Assembly (NCBI RefSeq): GCF_039543225.1
Contig: NZ_BAABJI010000004.1
Location: forward strand, 248,001-312,000
Origin: Mucilaginibacter defluvii
GTDB taxonomy: Bacteria > Bacteroidota > Bacteroidia > Sphingobacteriales > Sphingobacteriaceae
Length of the DNA stretch: 64,000 nt
Direction of reading: 5' to 3'
The notes below the pieces were generated by a model. That model did no database searches. It had not been told where the DNA came from and saw nothing but the letters and a program-made list of their open reading frames with translations. Below, in pieces: positions 1 to 8,542 of this stretch (position 1 is its first letter; every line of letters begins with the position of its first letter). A program made the position numbers and the translations under genes.

Positions 1-2637
1 GTTTGATGATACGTTATCATACATATAATTACCCAAACTTGCACGCAACACAGTAGCCAAAGTCCATCTTTGATAGTTTAGCGATGTGCTGAAACCCATC
101 AGGAATTTAGGCGCGGGGCTTTTATAGAAATACCTGTCGCTGGCGGTAATGGAACCATCACCATTTAAATCCTCGTAAACACCTTCAAGCGGTTTACCAT
201 CGGTGCCGTATACCTGTTTGTAAACATAGTAGCTGAACGGTGCTTTACCCGCGGTATGTACTTGTATAAAGTTACCTGTAGCACCGGTTATTGAGCCTGC
301 CTGCTGGAAATAGTTGGGGTTATCAACCAAGGTGAGGTTGGTTACCTTGTTTTGGAGATAGGTGAAGTTAAAGCCCATATCCCAGTTCAGCTTTTTACTT
401 TTAATTATCGAACCGTTCAGTTCAAGCTCAACACCTTTATTTTCCATGTTACCCACGTTGGTAAGTAACTGATTGCTAAAGTTTGAACCCACAGGTATAT
501 TAACCACAGCCAACAGGTCTTTAGTTTTTTTGTAAAACACATCCAGCTTACCGGCTAAACGGCCATTCAGGAAACCGAAGTCTAAACCGATGTTACTTGT
601 GGCGGTAGTTTCCCACTTAATGTCCTTATCATAAGCCAATGGGGCATACATATAATAAAACTCATTACCGAATTGGTATTGCGATTCATTTGAACTCTTC
701 GCATAGTTAGGTAGGTAAGAGTACAGGCTACCAATATCCTGCTGGCCGGTTACACCGTAGCTTAAACGCAATTTCAGGTCAGACAGCACATTGCTGCTTT
801 TCAGCATAGGCTCCTCACTGATCCGCCAGGTAAACGCACCTGAAGGAAATACGCCCCAGCGGTTCCTGTTTTCAGGGCTAAACCTTGATGAACCGTCGGT
901 ACGTACCGTACCTGACAGGATATATTTACCGGCATAAGTGTAAATAGCACGACCATAGTATGATAATAACCTGCTGCGCGGTATATCATACGGGAAAACA
1001 GGGTTTGATATTGCCGTTGTACCATCAAACTGATAACTTGCGTAAGCAAAGTTAGTACGCTTGTTATCATAGTAACCATAACCGGCAATCGCATCAAGGT
1101 TGCTGTTAATTGATTTAAAATCTTTTTTATAGGCAAGAAAGAACTCCAGTACCTTGTTATTAATATCGTTCATATAACGAGAGCGTAAGCCTTTGGTAGC
1201 GTAGTTCTGTGCAGCAAAATCGGGGATAACGGTTGTGCCCTGGCCACGCGAAATATCATAACCCAAGTTAACATTGGCGCGCAATTCAGGTAAAAAAGGT
1301 AAAGTATAATCTACCTGCAAATTGCCAAAACTACGTGCAGCACGTCCTTTATCATCCCTTTGCTCAATTAAGGCTACCGGGTTGCGTGGGGCATTCGGGT
1401 TTGGAACATCTCCGCTAGTCCACTCAAAATAATTGCCGTATTTGTTTTCCGCATTTACAGCCTGGGTTGGGTCAAACATAATGGCTGATCCAATAGCGCC
1501 CTGGTTAGCGAACGTAGAACGTGAGTAACTACCTTTTAAATTCAGATCAATTTTAAGGTGATTATCCAAAAATTTTGGCGAAAGCGTAAGCGCGCCTGAT
1601 ACACGGTTCATGTTATCGCGCATCAGTATACCGTCCTGGTTAAGGTAACCTATGTTTAATCGGTATGGTGTATTTGCTTTTTTACCGGTTACGCTAACAT
1701 TGTTATCGGTTGTAAACGCATTTCGGAATATTTCTTTCTGCCAATCAGTATTCGCGTCGCCCAGCAGGTCTTTTTGCGCTTGTGTTCCGTTAGCATTTAC
1801 ATAATCGCGCACTTCAGCGGCGGATAAGTTATTTACTTTACGCGCAACTGTCGCGATGGAGTTTTGTGACGTAACGTTGATCTGAGGTTTGCCACTGCCT
1901 CCTTTTTTAGTGGTTATCAATATAACGCCATTTGATGCTCTTGAACCGTAAATAGCCGTTGCATTGGCATCTTTTAAAACTGTGAAATTTTCGATATCAT
2001 TAGGGTTGATCAGCGTCAGCGGGTTAGCTACACCTGGTATCGACTCGTTATTAAGCGGAACGTTATCAACAACAATCAACGGCGCATTGCTGGCATTAAG
2101 TGAAGCTCCTGCACGTATGCGTATCTCGCTGCCCGCGCCTGGTTGGCCTCCGCCAGATACGATCTGAACACCCGGAAGTTTACCGTTTATCAGTTGCTCC
2201 GGCGAGGTAATGGTACCTTTTTGAAAATCCTTCGAGCTAATTGACGTAATGGAACCGGTAAGTTCCTTTTTCTGTTGTGTACCGTAGCCAATAACTACCA
2301 CCTCATTCAGCGATTGTGATTCGGCCGTCAGCAAAAATTCAACATTGGTGGTTTGGCCTGCCGTAACGGTGACTGTTTTGATTAGCGTTGTATAGCCGAT
2401 ATATTTGGCTGTAATGGTATGTGTACCGGCGCTCACGCTGTTCAGCTTAAAAGCACCGTTCATATCAGTAGCCGTGCCAACGGTTGTACCGTCAACAGTA
2501 ACTGATACCCCAGGCAGGCTCTCGCGCTTGGTATCAAGCACAGTACCGCTTATACTGCCTGATTGCGCAAATGCAAAGCCTGATACAAGCATCATGGCAA
2601 GCAAAAGCACATAGTTTTTTAGATAAAATCTTCTCAT
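1..2637 (-). CDS. susC: SusC/RagA-type TonB-dependent outer membrane receptor (partial, C-terminus beyond window)
   Basis: Outer membrane receptor that would import oligosaccharides together with a SusD lipoprotein, using TonB energy. The reading frame runs without a stop from an ATG at 2637 to base 1, giving 879 codons, so the C-terminal barrel and any susD lie outside the window. The N-terminus is a signal peptide ending near AFAQSG. A carboxypeptidase-like regulatory (CarboxypepD_reg) domain follows at about residues 27-105 (GTVLDTKRESLPGVSV), then the plug with the SusC hallmarks VVIGYGTQQKKELTGS and KDANATAIYGSRASNGV. The gene lies downstream of a GH13 neopullulanase and a SusR-like regulator on the same strand, so an alpha-glucan such as maltodextrin is the likely substrate; that part is inference from context. 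Confidence 0.93.
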   Translation of the reverse strand, partial: MRRFYLKNYVLLLAMMLVSGFAFAQSGSISGTVLDTKRESLPGVSVTVDGTTVGTATDMNGAFKLNSVSAGTHTITAKYIGYTTLIKTVTVTAGQTTNVEFLLTAESQSLNEVVVIGYGTQQKKELTGSITSISSKDFQKGTITSPEQLINGKLPGVQIVSGGGQPGAGSEIRIRAGASLNASNAPLIVVDNVPLNNESIPGVANPLTLINPNDIENFTVLKDANATAIYGSRASNGVILITTKKGGSGKPQINVTSQNSIATVARKVNNLSAAEVRDYVNANGTQAQKDLLGDANTDWQKEIFRNAFTTDNNVSVTGKKANTPYRLNIGYLNQDGILMRDNMNRVSGALTLSPKFLDNHLKIDLNLKGSYSRSTFANQGAIGSAIMFDPTQAVNAENKYGNYFEWTSGDVPNPNAPRNPVALIEQRDDKGRAARSFGNLQVDYTLPFLPELRANVNLGYDISRGQGTTVIPDFAAQNYATKGLRSRYMNDINNKVLEFFLAYKKDFKSINSNLDAIAGYGYYDNKRTNFAYASYQFDGTTAISNPVFPYDIPRSRLLSYYGRAIYTYAGKYILSGTVRTDGSSRFSPENRNRWGVFPSGAFTWRISEEPMLKSSNVLSDLKLRLSYGVTGQQDIGSLYSYLPNYAKSSNESQYQFGNEFYYMYAPLAYDKDIKWETTATSNIGLDFGFLNGRLAGKLDVFYKKTKDLLAVVNIPVGSNFSNQLLTNVGNMENKGVELELNGSIIKSKKLNWDMGFNFTYLQNKVTNLTLVDNPNYFQQAGSITGATGNFIQVHTAGKAPFSYYVYKQVYGTDGKPLEGVYEDLNGDGSITASDRYFYKSPAPKFLMGFSTSLNYQRWTLATVLRASLGNYMYDNVSSN

Positions 2638-2789
2638 ACAAATTAAGGTTTTAATGCGTAAAGCTTTATTCAATGGTTACTTAGTTGGTTATAATTGTGT
2701 GGTTGAAAAGTGCCTCAAATTATGAGCCCTTCAGGCGGGGGCGCCTTTTGCTGTTGTTCTCATCATGTTTATTTGGTTTATTTAGTTAG

Positions 2790-4652
2790 TTAATTAAGCT
2801 CGAGTACATACTGGCCCCGGGCGGGTACCGTAACATTTTTGCTGATGCTGACCGCCTTACCCGTTATTACATCGGTACCAACGGCGTGCTTGCCGGTAAC
2901 ATCGGTAAAGCGAGCCATCTCCAGGGTTTGGTCTTTGCCAGATGCGTTGAGCATTACCAGCACGGTTTTTTCACCATAAATACGGGCGTATACATAAACA
3001 TTGTCATAAGGCGCGTAATGTATCAGCTTGCCTGCCGTAACCGCCTTATTGGTTTTGCGCCAGTTAAGCAGTCTGCGCAGATAATTAAAGGCTTCATTCT
3101 GCTTGTCAGTGCGGCCTTCAGCGGTAAAGGCATCGGTTTTATCACCAGGCCAGCCGCCCGGAAAGTCCTTACGTATCTGTCCGTCGCCGTCGCTTTTAGG
3201 GCCTTCCATCAAAATTTCTGTACCGTAATATATCTGCGGAATGCCGCGCGTGGTAAGCAGAAACGCGAAGGCTTGCTTAAAGCGGTCAAGATTTTTATCA
3301 TCCTTGCGGGTAAAACGGCCCAGGTCATGGTTATCCAGAAAGGTAAGGATATTGTTCGGATCCGGGTATAAAAAGTCCTGAGCTATTACCTCAAAAATCT
3401 GGTATATGCCTGATTGCTCGCCGCCATTCCTGTTGGCATCCTCATTAAAACCCCAATCAGCCGTAAAAGTTAACGGGAAATCCATCACCGTTTTCAGGTA
3501 TGTATTGTTAGGGTTGATGGCCGAGTTACGCTGCCACCAGGCGGTTTCACCAGGTTTACCATACCATGATTCGCCTACAATGTTAAAGTTAGGGTACTCG
3601 GCCATCACTTCTTTGCACCAGCGGGCCATAAAGGCATAGTCAGGGTAAGGGTAGGTATCCTGGCGAATGCCGTCAATACGCGCATACTCTATCCACCAGA
3701 TGCTGTTTTGTATGAGGTAAGTGGCCAGGTGGCGGTTACGCTGGTTCAAATCGGGCATATCAGGCACAAACCAGCCGTCAAGCAAAATATCTTTCTCTTT
3801 TTTTGCTGCGTGGGGATCCATCGCGGTAAGCTTGGCGTGGTTGGTTTGTACGTACTTTGCGGGATTATTTATCCAGTCAGCGGCAGGTTTATCCTTCATC
3901 CAGGGGTGTGCCAGGCCGCAGTGGTTAAATATCATATCCATCACCACCTTCATGCCCTTGGCATGCATATCGGCAGTGAGTTGCTTGAATTCGGCATTTG
4001 AGCCGAAACGTGGGTCAATCTTATAAAAATCAGTTATAGCATAACCATGGTAAGAGCCGTTTGGCATCCGGTTTTCCTGTACGGGATTAAACCAAACCGT
4101 GGTAAAACCCAAATCCTTAATGTAGTTCAAATGGTCGGCTACGCCTTTCAGGTCGCCGCCATGGCGGGCGTCCGGGTTCTTGCGGTCAACACCAACCGCC
4201 TCCAGCACGTCATTTTCGGTGCTGCCGTTAGCAAAACGATCGGGCGTAAGCAGGTAAAGCACATCCGTACTGTTAAAGCCCAGCGCCCCACTGTGATCGG
4301 TACGGGCTTTCAGTTCATAGCTTATGGCCTTTACATCACCATTGGCGCCGGTGAATTTTATACGCATAATACCCGGCTTTGCCGAGGTGGCTATATCCAG
4401 GTAAATAAATAAATAGTTGGGGTTATCGGTTTTGGCAACCTCGGTAATCTTAACACCAGGGTAGGTAATCATAGGTTTGGCTTTAGCTATACCCGTGCCA
4501 TTCACCATAAGCTGAAGCTGCTTATTCTTCATGCCGGCCCACCAAAAAGCAGGTTCAACCCGATTTATGCTTACCTGGCCAAAAGCATTGCCCAATGCGG
4601 TAACGCATAACAGTACAACGAATACAAAACTTTTAGTATAGGTTTTATACAT
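2790..4652 (-). CDS. susA: Secreted GH13 alpha-amylase family enzyme, neopullulanase/SusA-like
   Basis: Glycoside hydrolase family 13 enzyme expected to cleave alpha-1,4 (and perhaps alpha-1,6) bonds in maltooligosaccharides or pullulan in the periplasm. From the preferred start (MYKTYTKSF, five codons inside the longest frame) it has 620 residues, with a signal peptide ending near GNAFGQ. An N-terminal beta domain of the cyclomaltodextrinase/neopullulanase type covers about residues 26-120. The (beta/alpha)8 barrel carries the four GH13 regions: DMIFNH at 239-244, GIRQD with nucleophile Asp332, GES with acid/base Glu361, and FLDNHD with Asp443. A short C-terminal beta domain ends the protein. 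It sits between the SusR-like regulator and the SusC receptor, matching the susR-susA order of the Bacteroides thetaiotaomicron sus cluster; susB is absent between susA and susC. Confidence 0.92.
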   Translation of the reverse strand: MYKTYTKSFVFVVLLCVTALGNAFGQVSINRVEPAFWWAGMKNKQLQLMVNGTGIAKAKPMITYPGVKITEVAKTDNPNYLFIYLDIATSAKPGIMRIKFTGANGDVKAISYELKARTDHSGALGFNSTDVLYLLTPDRFANGSTENDVLEAVGVDRKNPDARHGGDLKGVADHLNYIKDLGFTTVWFNPVQENRMPNGSYHGYAITDFYKIDPRFGSNAEFKQLTADMHAKGMKVVMDMIFNHCGLAHPWMKDKPAADWINNPAKYVQTNHAKLTAMDPHAAKKEKDILLDGWFVPDMPDLNQRNRHLATYLIQNSIWWIEYARIDGIRQDTYPYPDYAFMARWCKEVMAEYPNFNIVGESWYGKPGETAWWQRNSAINPNNTYLKTVMDFPLTFTADWGFNEDANRNGGEQSGIYQIFEVIAQDFLYPDPNNILTFLDNHDLGRFTRKDDKNLDRFKQAFAFLLTTRGIPQIYYGTEILMEGPKSDGDGQIRKDFPGGWPGDKTDAFTAEGRTDKQNEAFNYLRRLLNWRKTNKAVTAGKLIHYAPYDNVYVYARIYGEKTVLVMLNASGKDQTLEMARFTDVTGKHAVGTDVITGKAVSISKNVTVPARGQYVLELN

Positions 4653-4959
4653 GTGCAGCTCGTTCAAAAAAATGTTATCGGTTAATTGGATCTAAATTGG
4701 TTAACACCATTTGCCACAGTGTTTCGATAGATTAATTTATACGAAACAATGATGCCCGGTGTTTTAACTGATACAAATTTGATGAGCTTGCAAGCGTTTA
4801 GCTATTTGTTTAGCTAAAATTTAAGGAAAAATCGAATTATTTAAAATTAAAATCCTGATTTACAGTATTTTAATTTTATAAAAAATTTGAAAAATTTAAA
4901 CAAATTTAGGCTTGTCGAAACACGCTTAAGTGTGGAATAGTGTTAAACCGGGATATATT
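4653..4959. other. AT-rich intergenic stretch upstream of the GH13 gene
   Basis: About 300 bases without a credible ORF, very AT-rich between 4790 and 4910. It must hold the promoter of the minus-strand GH13 gene and any maltose-responsive regulator site. A minus-strand TAAATTTG at 4908-4901 fits the Bacteroidota -7 box TAnnTTTG, but it would leave a leader of about 240 bases. No convincing terminator for the SusR-like gene and no clear dyad was found. Confidence 0.4.
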
Positions 4960-6600
4960 TTACGCGTTATCGGCAATTTTTTTACCGCCCCGCGTGTTGT
5001 CAACCGCTTTAATGTCCATTATACGTTTATCAAACTCATCACCCGGAAAAAGTGATTTTGCTTTAAGGCGCATCTTGTACACGTAGATGGTTTTTTCGGA
5101 ATACTCGAGTATTTTGGAGATGGTTTCGGTGTCATTTATGCCCAGCCTGATCAGCGCGAAGATACGCAGGTCAGTAGTGAGCACCTCATCGCTCTTAGGC
5201 CATATCTGATCCTCTTTTTTGAACAGGGCATTAAAGGACGATACAAAATTCGGGAATATTTTGATGAACACATGATCAAACGTGTGGAACAAGGTCTCAC
5301 GCTCCTTTTTGATCTGAATGTTATCCACAATGAGCTGGATATGATCATAACGTTTTTGCGAGAGTTTAAGGTCGACAGAGCGCTTTAGTTTTTCGAGTTT
5401 CAGGATATAGCCCGATATCACGTTAAAAAAATAGCCGATGTATTCTTCTTTGATATGTGTATCTTCCTCAAGCTTACCGTTAATCGCTTCCAGCTCTGCA
5501 TTGGTTTCCTCAATTATCTTCTCTTTGGCCTTGAGGTTTTTGAGTTGCCTGAACAGCATTACCGATATTACAATAACCAGGGCAGCCAGCACGGATAATG
5601 ATACGATGAATATCAGGAAACGGGTTTTTTCACGCTCGCTGTACTTTAATTTCTCAGCAGCAATAATAGGTAGGATGGAACTGATTTGCGCGCGACGCTG
5701 GCGTGCACCATAAAAATCAGCATCGGCCATGGCATGCTGGATGTACTTATACGCGTTCTTGATATCGCCCTGCTTATAAAATATTTCGGCAAGCCAGAAA
5801 ATGGCCAGCGTTTCTTTAGTCGATGATCTGATGTCACTTGTAACTGCCTGTATAAGCAGCTCGATTCCCTTTTCGCGCTGCTTGTTTTTTAAGTAAATGT
5901 CGCCGAGTGTTGATGCTACTATGGCATGCTGGTGCTCGGTAAGTTTTTGGGTGTTCAGTAGCTTCAAAAAATCAGCCTCAGCGGCAACCGGGTCGCCTTG
6001 CTTGAGCTTCTTGTAGCCGATAAGGTATAAATTATTGTATGATCCGGGTACGCTGATCGCTATTGCCGAGTCAATATACTGATTGGCCTTCTCCACATAT
6101 TGCGGTGAGTACTGGTTATCGTTATCATAATTGGCCAGGTCAAAGTTAGCCCGCATCATTAACCGGTAATACTCATACCGCATGGTGTCGGGTAGCATAC
6201 GCGCGTCAATTCCGGAAAGATTGTCGAAGGCCTCTTTAAACATGCCCGACGATAACAGGATAAAGCCAACTTTTACCTTGCTGGTGTACTCCCTGCCTAC
6301 ATCGTTAAGCTTTTGGCTTAACTGGAGCAGTTTGTGCGCGTAAACGTAAGCCGAATCATATTTGTATGATTTATATTCCTCGTAAAGCTGCGAGCAAACA
6401 TCAAAGCTCCGGGCGGGGTTATTGCGTACCCGGGCAAACCGCGTTTTAAGCTGTTTCAGCCGCTGCTCCTTCTGGTTATCGTACTCACTTTTGCGGTTAA
6501 GTTCCACGTCGAGCTTATCCAGCAATTCATTCGTTTTGCCTGGTGCAGCAAAAACAGCATTCCCAATCAAAAGCAGCAGAATTAGCAGGGCAGCGCGCAT
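4960..6600 (-). CDS. susR: SusR-like membrane-bound transcriptional regulator (DUF6377 type)
   Basis: Probable maltose/starch-responsive activator of the neighbouring genes. The preferred start gives MRAALLILLLLIGNAVFA, a clean signal sequence or first membrane anchor; 14 upstream codons of the longest frame look non-coding. The protein (546 aa) has a periplasmic helical, TPR-like part at about 20-320, one transmembrane helix near 328-350 (FLIFIVSLSVLAALVIVISV), a coiled coil, and a cytosolic C-terminus. That C-terminus carries a LuxR-like helix-turn-helix near 470-530 (NDTETISKILEYSEKTIYVY). This plan matches SusR of the B. thetaiotaomicron starch system, which senses disaccharide in the periplasm and binds DNA inside. 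Position directly upstream of the GH13 and SusC genes supports the assignment. The ligand is inferred, not shown. Confidence 0.8.
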   Translation of the reverse strand: MRAALLILLLLIGNAVFAAPGKTNELLDKLDVELNRKSEYDNQKEQRLKQLKTRFARVRNNPARSFDVCSQLYEEYKSYKYDSAYVYAHKLLQLSQKLNDVGREYTSKVKVGFILLSSGMFKEAFDNLSGIDARMLPDTMRYEYYRLMMRANFDLANYDNDNQYSPQYVEKANQYIDSAIAISVPGSYNNLYLIGYKKLKQGDPVAAEADFLKLLNTQKLTEHQHAIVASTLGDIYLKNKQREKGIELLIQAVTSDIRSSTKETLAIFWLAEIFYKQGDIKNAYKYIQHAMADADFYGARQRRAQISSILPIIAAEKLKYSEREKTRFLIFIVSLSVLAALVIVISVMLFRQLKNLKAKEKIIEETNAELEAINGKLEEDTHIKEEYIGYFFNVISGYILKLEKLKRSVDLKLSQKRYDHIQLIVDNIQIKKERETLFHTFDHVFIKIFPNFVSSFNALFKKEDQIWPKSDEVLTTDLRIFALIRLGINDTETISKILEYSEKTIYVYKMRLKAKSLFPGDEFDKRIMDIKAVDNTRGGKKIADNA

Positions 6601-6727
6601 AAACAGGTTTAATTGTTCGCAAAGTAAGCAATAAAAAAGCAAATTGCCTTATTGCTGTTTACGCTATTAACGCTGCCCACAGTTATTATTTTAAAGCTCC
6701 GCGAATTATTTTTTTTTAAGCTAAACA

Positions 6728-8281
6728 TTAAGCCGGCGATGGCCCCTGAGCGCTAACTTCTGCGTTGGCTTCGGGCAAATGCACTGCTTTATAACCGCCT
6801 TTTGAACGGAAGTACAATAGCAGCAAAGTATAACAAACCATCAGCCCAAGCGGAAATAAAGCCACCGTTTTCAGCGCTTCTTTTTTAGCGGTCTCCTGCA
6901 CACCTGTTACGGTAGCCTTTTCGGCCACGGGCGCGGCGGCAAGCTTACCAGCGTCAATAGCCTGGTAAGTACCAAACATGCTTGATCGTGGCGTTGTGGC
7001 GTACGTACTATGCAGCTCTGTTTTGTTTTGGCTGTCGTAAGCCTGTAGTTTATTGTCGATGGTTTTATCCTGCACAAAACCCAGAATAACCGCGCCGAGC
7101 ACGCCAGCGCCGATCATACCTACGCCACCGGTAACATTCATGGTAAGTGCCCCGCCTTTAGGGAAACGCTCAGCTACTACGCCCAGCATGGTTGGCCAGA
7201 AAAAGCTTTTGCCGATGCCGAATATCGTAGCGGCTACCAATATCATTACGCCATCTGCCCCGGACAAGAAGAATAAACCCAACGCCGCTACGCCCGAACA
7301 TACGGCCAGCAAACCCAATGGTGATATACGGTGGATGATGTTACCCGCGCAAAAACGCAGTATCACCATTATTGCTGAGGTATAAATAAGTATCCAGCCG
7401 CCCTGCAGCCCTATTTTTGACATGGCAGGCGCCATTAAATCTGATATCCAGCTGTCAGTGCCCAATTCAGTTATCGCCATCGGTAGCATGATCAGTAGCA
7501 TTAGCACAAATAACGGCTTGCCAAAACTACGCACAAACGCCCCGAACAAACCCACAATGGCCAAAGTAACAATTACGTTTACGCTGGTAGCCCAACCGAA
7601 TACCGAGCCTATCTGGAAAACAATCAAACCTACAATGATAAGTGCACCGCCAATGCCTACTTCTTTCAGCATATCCAAATAAGATATACCGGCCTTTACC
7701 CGCTCATTGATCGGGAATTTATGCGGCAACATTAACAGGCCATAACCCAGGGCAGGTATCAAAACCAGTAATATCTTTAACTTCCAGTTGGTTTCCGGAC
7801 CCATCAGCAGGGCCATAACACCGCCTAATATTAAACCGGTTGGCCAGCCCGCGTGTAAAAAGTTAAGCCATTTGGTTTTTTCCTTCGGGAACATACTGGC
7901 CACTGCCGGGTTAGTAACCGCCTCAACGGTACCATTGCCCAGCGCCATAATAAATGTACCTATATACAGCATGGTATAACCTGTAGCAAACCACGTAATA
8001 GCTGCGGACAGGATATGGCAGATAAAAGCAAAGATCATGGAGTTTTTATAACCTACTTTATCAATTATCAAACTAAACAAAACAATACTGATAGCGAATG
8101 GCCATAGCCCCACCCCTGCAATCTCACCGGTTTGAGTATTGCTGAGGTTAAACTCAGCACTCCATTGCGGCAGCGTTAGCGCCCGTAAAATAAACCCGAA
8201 CGAGGTAGTTACAATAGCCACAAAACAGGCCAGGAACAGCATTTTGTTAGGCGCTTCGGCCGTTTGAGTCGTTGTGCTCAT
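6728..8281 (-). CDS. MFS transporter, probable sugar permease
   Basis: Inner membrane major facilitator protein of 517 residues with about 12 hydrophobic helices. It begins with a short hydrophilic N-terminus, then KMLFLACFVAIVTTSFGF. The loop between helices 2 and 3 has DKVGYKNSM, a degenerate MFS signature. A hydrophilic, Ala/Lys/Thr-rich insert at about 420-470 precedes the last helix, and the C-terminal tail is hydrophilic. It is the first gene of the minus-strand cluster leading to the SusR-like regulator (85 bases apart), the GH13 enzyme and SusC. This suggests uptake of maltose, glucose or short maltodextrins from the periplasm. Many MFS families share this fold, so the substrate is an inference from neighbours. 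Confidence 0.8.
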   Translation of the reverse strand: MSTTTQTAEAPNKMLFLACFVAIVTTSFGFILRALTLPQWSAEFNLSNTQTGEIAGVGLWPFAISIVLFSLIIDKVGYKNSMIFAFICHILSAAITWFATGYTMLYIGTFIMALGNGTVEAVTNPAVASMFPKEKTKWLNFLHAGWPTGLILGGVMALLMGPETNWKLKILLVLIPALGYGLLMLPHKFPINERVKAGISYLDMLKEVGIGGALIIVGLIVFQIGSVFGWATSVNVIVTLAIVGLFGAFVRSFGKPLFVLMLLIMLPMAITELGTDSWISDLMAPAMSKIGLQGGWILIYTSAIMVILRFCAGNIIHRISPLGLLAVCSGVAALGLFFLSGADGVMILVAATIFGIGKSFFWPTMLGVVAERFPKGGALTMNVTGGVGMIGAGVLGAVILGFVQDKTIDNKLQAYDSQNKTELHSTYATTPRSSMFGTYQAIDAGKLAAAPVAEKATVTGVQETAKKEALKTVALFPLGLMVCYTLLLLYFRSKGGYKAVHLPEANAEVSAQGPSPA

Positions 8282-8489
8282 AATTGGTATTTAAGGTTTT
8301 TATAATCTGTTAGTGATGGCAGATATAACGCAGCATAATAATAAGCCCGCCTTTCAGCCAAAAAATGATCAGATACTAAAATGTTATAATTGGTAAGCCA
8401 ATCGTTTATGGCTTTGATTGTTTGGTTATAACAATCGATTGCATATTTAATATAAAATATTTGTATTTGCAAGCAGATCAGTATATAAT

Positions 8490-8526
8490 GCAAAACGCCC
8501 GGCTAAATATCAGCCGGGCGTTTTGC
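8490..8526 (-). terminator. Perfect 15-bp hairpin, terminator of the M14 peptidase gene
   Basis: Arms 8490-8504 and 8512-8526 (GCAAAACGCCCGGCT and its complement) are perfectly complementary around a 7-base loop. The hairpin lies 17 bases beyond the stop codon of the minus-strand peptidase gene. The CG-rich core with a T-rich flank fits an intrinsic terminator, and it is nearly symmetric. The rest of 8282-8489 shows no credible gene. Confidence 0.8.
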
Positions 8527-8542
8527 AAATATTCATTTGCGA

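Noticed and set aside
8278..8493. A 71-codon minus-strand ORF between the M14 peptidase and the MFS gene
   Set aside because: Its sequence is rich in Ile, Tyr and Asn as random AT-rich DNA would give; it overlaps the MFS start and the peptidase terminator region and shows no signal or motif.
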